Below are positions 55,128 through 64,000 of a DNA stretch of 64,000 nucleotides, piece by piece (position 1 is the first letter of the stretch; each line of letters opens with the position of its first letter). The translations under genes and the position numbers were made by a program. Under the pieces are notes generated by a model. The model had not been told where the DNA came from. It saw only the letters and a list, made by a program, of their open reading frames with translations, and searched no databases. Origin of the DNA: Vespa crabro (taxonomy: Eukaryota; Arthropoda; Insecta; Hymenoptera; Vespidae); contig NC_060961.1 of assembly GCF_910589235.1 (NCBI RefSeq), positions 4,555,001 to 4,619,000 of the forward strand. Direction: 5' to 3'.

Positions 55128-58100
55128 GCTTGTTCACTGTGCTCTAATCACGAACAGCTCTTTCCCTTATTACACTAGTTTCGAGTAAATCTCTGGATGA
55201 CCTGCTTCCGAGCAAACGGCTGGTATGGTGATGAAATGAGGGACAGAATTACTCGCGAGTTTCGTCATAAAGAAAGGATCTTCTCCGAGCAGATTTGCGC
55301 ACTGTTGGATTCTCGTATTTGTTCTAAACAATATCAAATCTCGTAACGTTGTTTTCCTCTTCCTTTAACAATTAACAAACTATAAAGATTTACGAGAAAG
55401 CCTTCGTTAATATTAATACGAATTTGTCGTAAAACTTTGGATAAGTAAGAATAGGATTAAATCGGACAAAGATAAACTACGTTAAGATATATTATTAAAA
55501 GAAAATATTAAAATCGATATGGAACGCCGTTTGAATCATTCATATACAAAGTACACTCAAATCTGTTCCCGAAGTTTGATATATAATACATAAATCATTG
55601 TAAAGATACACGTAGTACATATGTATGTATATACATAGAATATCGCCTCTTCGTAGTCACGTGTAAAGCGTAACGTTCGATCGATAATAATGCATAGCGT
55701 GCAGATGGGACTCACCATTCACGGTGTGTAACCTAAATCGCACGTGTATGCATCAATCGGCGTGTACGCGAGCACAGCTACGACACATTGTCGACGTTTA
55801 CGGTGATACCGTTCGAGATACGTACGCATAAAGACGTTTCCTATTTTTTTCCTTCCTGTGAATATTTGAGAAAAAAAAAAAAAAGAAAAGGAAAAACAAA
55901 CAAACAAACAAACGAAACGTTCGGAATAATTGATTATTTTGCCGTCGGAATAAAATATTAAGTTAGAAAGAAAAAGTTCCCGATAAGTTCTTTAAATAAA
56001 AAAAGAAAACATAAAAAAGTAAGCAGTTACGCGTTCACCAAAGACAGGACTGTCTTCTTTAAAAAAAAACACGTTGTTAGTTCGAGTTTGCGTTTCGTAA
56101 ATATAAGCTATGCCACATACGTAAGGCAAATGTAAAGGCCGTTGGTATCCCTAAGGTCAAGGCAAAACGTGTTACTATAGAACGTTCTGCTAGTCGATAT
56201 CTGTGCAAGGATGACCATACATCGGTTATATACATGTCCATGACTCTTTGGCGATCACATTGGCATATATACAAATCATGTTGTCCGTATGAACGCGCGA
56301 GTGCTATTTCTGTCAACGCAAGAAAGCACAGAAGATGATATTACTTCGATGGGTTCCTCTAAAATGGTTCAGCTAAATTCTGCTAATGATCTGGTATCAC
56401 GTCGTATTATACGATACGTGATACGTCATTCGAAACATCAAGGATATTTATAATATTTTCTTTCATTTTTATTTCTTCTATAAATGTAATTGAGACTTAT
56501 TAAGAGTTTAAAAAACAATGTCCGAGATTAAAAAGCATCATAATGGCCGATTTAACGTTTCAGATAAATTTCATAAATTATCTATTTTTATAAAGGTATT
56601 ATAAGAGGATCAATTTTATTTGTAAGTTTTTTCTTTCTTTCTCGACTCCGAAGACCTTATGTTTCGCGGACAAAGGAAAATCAATAAAGACCTCCTTTAA
56701 ATTCTTATTTTTCAAGCTCATCATCAAATCGTAAAATTGTGTAAGAATTCGTTCTTTATTTGTTCAAGCGTTATTTCCCTCTTATATTCAAATATATTTA
56801 TGTATATCATTTAGAATCGGAATGAAGAGCAAGTGAAAATCTTATAAATGCACGCACATTAAAAACAATACCTCGTCGGAGATTGAAAAGATCTTTGTGT
56901 ATGTGTGTTTTCTTTTTTTTCTCTCTGTTGGTTTATCTTTACATTGAGATACGTTAATTATTTTATAAGAGCTTGAATAAGCGAAAGTGATATTTTCTCG
57001 TATTATCTTGTCTTGCAAAAAATGAGAACCCGAGCGAATCAGAATGCGAAATTTCTTTTGCTTTTTCACTTTTTCTTTTTTATCTTTTCTTTTTTCTTTT
57101 TTTCTTCCTTCTTTTTTTTTCTCTTTGCTTCTTTCTCGTTATATTTATATATGTATATTCTTTTGTCATCTTTGATAACATATCTATGGTTTAGGCCGCG
57201 CGTTAAGAAAGAGAAGTTATAATAGCGTATTTATATGTAGCAGGAATGTGCCAAGTAAGATATCTAAAAAGAAGAAAAAAGAAAAAAAAAAAGAAAAGAA
57301 AAAGAAGAAAAATTACGGTCGCGATTTTATTCGCGATAACATCAAATATATCACAAAATATTTGTTTATTAGTAATTCTTTAGGAAGTACAAAAAAAAAG
57401 TGCACGTTATCGTTCTCTTCAGAAAACAAAAATCGAATATACTTCGAGACTGGCCGACGTCGAGTAATTAATTATTATTCTTCAGGATAATAAATTGTCA
57501 TTGGATCGTTTTCATTTATTAAAAAAATTAATAAGAAATTAATATTGATTAATACATGATATATAATGAAGCGGCATTAATTTTGTTCTCTTTTCTTTTT
57601 CTTTTTCTTTTTTTTTTTTTTTTTTTTAACAGGCTTATGTCGATGAGACGAACAAATTTAAAAAAAAAGAAAAAAAAAAAGAAAAAAAAAGAAAATACTT
57701 CTCATCGAGACATACTGCATTTATCTGATCTCTATTATCAAACATCAATCTAAAATATTAGAGCTAAGTGAATGCAAAATTTAACTGGACTGAAGGAGAA
57801 TTCATTAATCTTCGCGTCCCTAAGTTAATTTCTTTTTTTTTTCTTTTCGTGAAAAAAAAAACTCATTCGGCTCCAACCAATCCCGAAGAATCGATCGAGC
57901 GAAATCGCGACCGTTTTCAGTGCCTGAAGAAAAGTATAGAAAGGAATAAAAAAAAAAAAAAAAAGAAAAAAAAACGATAAAAAAATGAAATAAAATATTC
58001 TTACGAATACCGGAAGTCGATATATATATATATATACCGTAATCACGATTTTTATGTACATATCGTTGTGTAAAACGAACGTTCGTGAACACACTGACTG

Positions 58101-58177
58101 TGTTTTTTTCTTTTCGTGACTATCTCTATCTCTATTACTATTTATTATTAATTATTTTATTAATGTTATTATTATTA

Positions 58178-58223
<46 letters not shown>

Positions 58224-58655
58224 CGTTATTATCGTTATTAATATTAATTATTATTTAATCATTATAATTCAAAACGGCCTTTCTTGTATCGTCGTTTCGA
58301 TTAGGATTTTACCTAAGAAAAAATAAGATTTCCTTAAACATCTATCATTAGGGCCATAAGCTCGCACCTTGGTCAACCTTCAATCGTAAAAAAATGCACG
58401 TAATATCGAAATATGAAGGTTAAAACTTCGCTTCTTCTTCATCACGTGAAACTCGCGCTCGTCATTTTTTTCTTTCTTACGTACGCTCATTCAAGAACGA
58501 CATTTATAATCCAAACGCCGAAGCGAACGTGAAAGATGAGAAACGAAGCTAAAAAAAAAAAATGACGAGTGATTATCATGTAGAAAAAAAGATAAGTCTT
58601 TTTCCTGGAATTCTTCCATGTTTAGAATAAAATCGATTGCGTGCTTTCCTTTTCC

Positions 58656-58697
<42 letters not shown>

Positions 58698-59305
58698 TTT
58701 TTCTTCTTCTCTTTTATTTCTTTTTTTTCCCTTTTTATCTATCTTTTCTTTCTCCGTGCATTTTTCTTTCGTCTTCTATCTCTCACACGTTTCTTTTTGG
58801 TTTCTTTTTTCTCTTTACCGATCAGAGGAACGTGCCGGGAGAGACGTCAAGTGTAATAGACGATATGTAAAATGACGCCTCTCTTTTATTTTTTTTCTTT
58901 TTTTGTTTTCTTTTCCTCTTTTCCTCGATTCTTTCTTCTTTTTTGTTTCTTTTTTCTTTTCTTTTTTTTTTTTTTTTTTTACTTTTTCTTTTCGTTAAAT
59001 ACTTCGCGGGGGGGGGGGACAGACAATGCGTCTTATTCGTCAGGCGCGAGCTCTTCTTTTCTTTTTTTTTTTTTTTTTAGTTCCTCTTATCTTTCTATAC
59101 TTTCTGCATATATATTTTTTTTCTTTTTTTTTTTTTTTTTTCGTCGTATCTTACGTCGATCAAGTAATATATAATTTAAGATATGTGTATGTTATGTATG
59201 TACTTGTATGTTAAGAGGCTAATGATACTTGTCATTAGATGTACATACGAGAAAAGGGTGATAGGTACGAGCTCGAATAGGATTCCGGAGTGAAGACTAA
59301 GTTAC
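52748..59305. other. Non-coding block
   Basis: Contains CT (53664-53697), TA (54264-54314), GA (54535-54589) and CT-CA (55044-55120) tracts, an ATT tract (58160-58223) and T-rich DNA (58870-59145) with an 11-G run near 59008-59018. A perfect CRE-like tgacgtca lies at 54075-54082. A donor-like site at minus-strand position about 55715 has no convincing exon. Confidence 0.45.
55044..55120. repeat. (CT)n(CA)n compound microsatellite
   Basis: A ct tract switching to ca at about 55089. Confidence 0.95.
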
Positions 59306-59369
59306 CTAAATTGGAAGACTTAGGACTGGGCCGATGAGCATCGAGCTCGAATACAGGGAAACTTTCGTC
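59306..59369 (-). CDS. Candidate 64-nt internal exon on the minus strand
   Basis: An acceptor (cctatcccacag) and donor (tttag/gtaact) bracket 64 nt that read DESFPVFELDAHRPSPKSSN and one further Leu in one frame. The length is not a multiple of three, so using it between the phase-0 exons on this strand would shift the frame. It may be an alternative exon with its own downstream partner, or part of another transcript. Confidence 0.25.
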
Positions 59370-60211
59370 CTGTGGGATAGGAACGATTCGCCCGGTGATC
59401 AAAAGAGAAAGAGAGAGAGAGAGAAGAGAGAGAAAATCGTTGAACAAAGTCGACTAGTTCGAGCGTAGTCGAGTAAAAATTCATAGCGATTTTCGGATGC
59501 GTTAGAAGAACTTGGTGCGATAAATCCTGTCATCGGTATGCTTAGAATATGTCGTATCTCATGTTTATATATGTACGTTATGTATGTACGTTATCTATGT
59601 ATATGTTTGAGCATCGACTCGTAAAAACCAACGAGAAAAAAATTGCCGCCTGCAACGATGATAGACATTATTACGGATTCATCCAAACCATTCGATCGAT
59701 TCAACGTATGAAAAAACCATTTCAATCCATTCGATGCCACGTCACCTTCCTTTCATCGACCAAACGCGTAACGCAAAAAGTGAAATAAAAAGAAAGAAAA
59801 CGAAAATGGAAAGGAAAAAAACAACGAAGAATTGTGATTACGATGAATTGTGACGTGGCACATAGTTATGCGAAATAAATGGATTTTTACATCGATGTAC
59901 TATTTTCACTTTCGACACTTTTCTTTCAACCTAATATAAATGAATTGAAAAAATTACTCTCATTTTCTCATAGAGATAAATTCTTCGAAGAAAAGTACTC
60001 TATAAATACTGTGTAATTATTACGAGTTAGTTTAATGACTTCATTCGTACATACAAATATCTAATACTTCACCGTTCTCATCTTTAACAGAAATTTCACA
60101 GGAAAATTTGAAGATAAATTTCGTGCAGTAAAGCGTGTTTAAGACACATTACCGAGTTGGTTCGCATGTTAATCAGCAATTAACGCGAACGAGGATTCAA
60201 AGAAAGATTAA

Positions 60212-60282
<71 letters not shown>

Positions 60283-61069
60283 ATGATGAACTATTAAAAA
60301 CTGGCTTCCATAAAAATGGAGATACGAGAGAAGGCACGATTAAGGAGTTTCGATGAGGTCTTGTCCTCGATCTGTCGAGCGACTAAATCATTTATCACTT
60401 CTCATTTTCCCTCGTTAACGGAGGCTGATTTACGAGTCGATATACATACATCGAATCGCCAAACATTCCAACCGACACGTGTCTAAACCGACCGCTATCG
60501 TAGCTTTTTTTTTTATTTTCCTACGGTAAACATTTGACGCTTCAACAAAGATACGATCGAACCAATCCGAAAGATCAATCACTATACGATCCAAACGATC
60601 TTTATTATTAGTCCTAAATTAAACCATTACACGCGTAATAATTTGAATTCCGTGCATATATCAATATTATTATAGATCTTTTTAATAATACATCATAAAA
60701 ATTAATTAATATCTGATAATTAATATCATCGTTAAATATAATATATTCTTTTTAATAATATATCATAAAAATTAATTAAAATCTGATAATTAATATCATC
60801 GTTAAATATAAAATATTTCATCAATTTTTGTTCAATATTCACGAAATTAATACTCTACCAAGGATTTCAAAGGATTCAAAGAGAAATCGATATAACTTTG
60901 ATCGATTTGTTTTTCCTTTTTGAGTAATTTTTATGAAGTAATAAGAGACAAGTTTAAATCAACATCTCTAAGATTCGATTTATTACGAAAATAAATATAA
61001 ATAAATTTAAGAACGTAAAGGATTGTATTACACAAGAAACACAAATTTACAACGATCGATTTCCCTTCA
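59370..61069. other. Non-coding block
   Basis: Mixed AT-rich DNA with a GA tract (60201-60283) and the 70-bp tandem duplication. No supported exon. Confidence 0.45.
60678..60817. repeat. Tandem duplication, two 70-bp units
   Basis: The units at 60678-60747 and 60748-60817 (starting ctttttaataata-atcata) differ at only a few positions, for example attaattaat against attaattaaa. The high identity suggests a recent duplication. Confidence 0.8.
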
Positions 61070-61518
61070 GGAAGAACGATTTACGAGTCGATGCTTTAGT
61101 CAAACTTTCAAGAACGATCTTATCAAGTATCCAAGGATTAGTTTATCCATTCTACAAGACGCAATCCAAATTGGACTCTCTCAAGAGCAATGTCAGACGA
61201 CGTGAACGGATTGCTCTAAACGTTAGAGAGAAAGAGAAAAAGAGACGTACTTCGAATTTGGAGATTCAAAGGGAAGACAAAGATAGGGATAAACCCGACT
61301 TAATCGACGAGAAGACGTTCGCCGCGATCGAAGGTATAAATCAAAGGACGTCGAAACTATACTCTCATGAGAGTGACCTATTAAACTCCATCATCGTTGT
61401 TGTCGAAGGTAAGCGTACCGGATCTCCGTGGCAAAGTTTAACGAAAGGAGGAGAAACTTCGGCACGCATAGAGAAGCTCCGACTGTCTTCCTTATCACAT
61501 AATTTCGAAGAACTTTAG
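61070..61518 (+). CDS. Candidate exon of an unrecognised + strand gene
   Basis: A good acceptor (cgatttcccttcag) ends at 61069. After one base, a frame of about 149 codons runs to TAG at 61516-61518. Its content is not simple-repeat: VDALVKLSRTILSSIQGLVY near the start, a basic/acidic stretch (NVREKEKKRRTSNLEIQRED) in the middle, and TGSPWQSLTKGGETSARIEK near the end. A strong donor (gaag/gtaagc) at 61412 gives the option of an internal exon of 342 nt. No upstream partner in the matching phase was found. The other frame from the same acceptor gives 44 codons (EERFTSRCFSQ...) to a TGA at 61203. No family is recognised. Confidence 0.4.
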
Positions 61519-62643
61519 CACTGGCTAGTCCCCACAAGCTTGCTTTCTCCTTGCTTCGTTCTTATTTATTTTTCCAATTAAAACTTTGCTTTCTATAAAA
61601 GAGTTCTCTTTTCTAGAAAGAGTTTCTCGGTAGAACAAAAGGAGATAGATATCTTATTCGAGTAGCGTTCGATAATATATGTGTATATAATTCATATATA
61701 TATATATATCACGCTTAAATGTAACATTTTAATTCAAAGAACTCATTAATTGAAGTTATCTGAACTTCAATCTCGGTCGTTCTTTTTTTATCTTCTTTTG
61801 TTTTCCTTTTTATAGATTCGTCGCGTGAATCCGGTACGTTCGCATTCGAATCTATGTTGAATATCTACGACACTGATTTAGAATTCGGTACGAAGTCAAT
61901 TGAATTCGTGGAATAATTAATTTCTAAAGTAGATCCCACTCCCGATTTCATCAATGAACTAGGAGTGGCAACAATGAATATAATTTTTTTTATTTATTTT
62001 ATGCATATATATATATATATATATAATATATATATTTTATTAATTTGTGTATACGTGTGTTGAATAATCTAATTAATCTACGATAAGTTTGATAAATCCG
62101 TCTCCGATGATTATTCTCATGAGGGAATTCGCTAGAGAAACGATGAAACGATTTTCACGATTTCGATTTCAGCAAGAAAAATCGTAAAGATTAGGAAATG
62201 TTCTTTACTAGTAAAAGCGAAAAATATTATTTCTTTCGAGAGCACCAATTCATAACGCGAACTCTCAGGGCAGTGCTTAGGGAAACGGCTGATCGTGAAT
62301 CGAGTCTGAGAAATCGATGAGACGATTCATTCATTTATTTTGTTCTAACCATAGTGAATGAGATGTCTGTTCATCGCCCATCTTTTTTTTTTTTTTAAAT
62401 AAGATTAAACGTCTCTTTAAATTTATTTAAACTAAAGTTACTGTTAATGAGTATGTATCGTGCTGAAATTTTATTTTGCCCTTTTAAGAATCTCTATCAA
62501 ATTCAATATCTCATTTGAAATGTCTAACAAAAAATCATTATAAATATATCAAATTTTATGTTCCAACAGTTCGATAATAAACAGAAAATAAAAATCATAA
62601 TAAAATGAAAATACATGAAGTACTATTAGAAATATTTACGTTG

Positions 62644-62698
<55 letters not shown>

Positions 62699-63797
62699 TT
62701 ATAAATTATTTCAACTACAACTCAATTTTCTAATAGAAAATAATATTATATATCAATCGATAATAGTTCATTGTTTAATTCAATACGAAGGTAAAACGTA
62801 CGATATCGATAGAAAATCAAATAAATGAATGCATATGAATTAGAGCAAAATATTCAAAATAATATGATTCGGGAAACAATTTATTTTAACAAATTATACT
62901 TAAAAAAAAAAAAGATGCGCGATACCAGTTCACTTTCTGTACACATATGTATTCACACATATGTCTATATATAGCAAAAATCGTTCATCGAGTATTACGT
63001 GGTCGACCGATTAACGACCACCATGGTCATATTATTGAAAATAGAACGCAATCGAAGAGAAGGATGTAGTGACCACGTGCGACGCAGTAGAGAAAGATAG
63101 AAACGGCGTGTGAGGGAAAGAGAGAAATAGATGACAGAGAGATTCACCGAATAGTGACGCTCGATTTTGGCATCCCCAAAAGCGACGACAACGAAATTTT
63201 GTCGTCGCACTTGGTTTCCGTCATATGGCGTGAATTTACGCACGTTTATCAAATCACCAGTATGATCATCGTGCTGTTGGAACTTCTCCATCAACTTGAT
63301 TTTGCAACTAATCCGTAAAATTCGTGTCACCGAGTTTAGAATCTCGTTGAGCCTTTATATCTCATTATGACGATAATTAACGGATACGTTCTCGTTCGAA
63401 AAAAATTCAATAACCTAATGAGAAATCTAAAATTATTTCAGTATCATCAATGAATCAAGGATTAATGAATAATATCCTTTATCAAGAGAAAAACAGCCAA
63501 CGATGAAAGTTAAACTTTCGGAAGAAAATTGATGAACAAACGATCGAACACTTTTCTCGAACATAAGAAAACTGCGCCGCTTCCTTTTGTCTCATCCTGA
63601 TCGTAAGTCTCTATTATTAATTCTTCGCGAGGACATTAAAGATGATAATTATTCAAGGATCAGCCTATAATCTCGTGTATTTCGTACCTTGTGAGAAGGA
63701 AGGGAACGCATACGTTAGAATAAGGGATCTATTTTCTTTTTTGCTTCATTTAAAGAAAAGTATCCGTAGACTCCCATTGAGCTAGCTCGGCTCACAC
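61519..63797. other. Intron-like block next to the right-edge exon
   Basis: AT-rich DNA with TA tracts (62006-62025 and 62656-62692). The 63000-63330 part is less AT-rich and has an open minus-strand frame, but no splice sites fit it. Confidence 0.45.
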
Positions 63798-64000
63798 CCT
63801 TGTCTCGTTGTATGGGCTCGAAGTGCTCGTGCCTTGACGACGTCTGTCCTCGCCTGGAAAATTGAACGCGACATTCGGCACAGTAGTAGGATCTACTAAC
63901 TGGCTAGCCTGCGGATTCTGGCAAGTCGTCTGCGATTGGTGAGAGTGGGAGGAAGATGAGGGTGGACCCTCGCTTATCGAGGTCGTTGAGGCGAGTATAC
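63798..64000 (-). CDS. Coding exon of an unrecognised minus-strand gene, running off the right edge
   Basis: On the minus strand one frame is open from the window edge for 67 codons to a donor (ACA AGG/gtgtgag) with GT at 63797-63796, ending in phase 0. The other two frames stop early. The peptide is rich in Ser, Thr, Gln and Pro (GPPSSSSHSHQSQTT, then VDPTTVPNVAFNFPGEDRRR and QGTSTSSPYNETR), as in disordered parts of nuclear regulators or RNA-binding proteins. This is an impression, not a family match. GC content is well above that of the flanks. Downstream candidate exons on the same strand also begin in phase 0. Confidence 0.65.

Noticed and set aside
55715..55870. Possible minus-strand exon with donor atg/gtgagt
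   Set aside because: The only frame ends in a stop immediately before the donor, and composition is not coding-like.

Overview
The window looks like insect nuclear DNA, most likely from a hymenopteran (bee, wasp or ant; an aculeate such as a vespid is a guess). The base composition is AT-rich. Small exons with GT-AG introns are scattered among very many (CT)n, (TA)n, (ATT)n, (GT)n and poly-A/T tracts. There are no bacterial-type operons, CRISPR arrays, rRNA genes or recognisable tRNAs. Most long open frames in the region are translated microsatellites (Leu-Ser, Arg-Glu, Tyr-Ile) and are not genes.

The one complete, confidently recognised gene is on the + strand at about 14.48-20.34 kb. It encodes a Cys-loop ligand-gated chloride channel of the insect pH-sensitive chloride channel group (pHCl-1-like). 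Seven coding exons join without a frame error into 418 residues: signal peptide, extracellular domain with WxPD motif, Cys-loop and second cysteine pair, M1, the PAR anion motif before M2, M3, and M4 at the C-terminus. A 5' UTR exon ending at 14482 probably sits under a CpG-richer, GA/CT-tract-rich region at 13.3-14.5 kb.

On the left, a + strand exon at 375-608 looks like the last exon of an upstream gene, ending in a hydrophobic tail of GPI-signal type. On the right, a minus-strand gene enters from beyond the window (open exon 63798-64000). Downstream on the same strand are three well-formed phase-0 candidate 3' exons at about 50.3, 46.3 and 39.2 kb, suggesting one gene with very long introns and possibly alternative C-termini. 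The product is not recognised; the exon at the right edge is rich in Ser, Thr, Gln and Pro. Weaker coding-like exons lie at 61070-61518 (+), 52727-52747 (+), 59306-59369 (-) and about 36818-36950 (-).

Between these lies repeat-rich non-coding DNA. It holds a 125-bp mariner-type terminal-inverted-repeat remnant inside channel intron 6 (19829-19953) and a 647-bp Tc1/mariner-type element with TA target duplication and an unrelated hydrophobic ORF (31030-31676). It also holds a fold-back structure of about 2.2 kb with diverged arms (about 7430-9645), a smaller inverted-repeat element (48518-48775), local tandem duplications, and a perfect 24-bp palindrome (48383-48406). I saw no obviously new multi-gene system. 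The most interesting points are the possible alternative C-terminus of the channel by intron retention and the multi-ended minus-strand gene.
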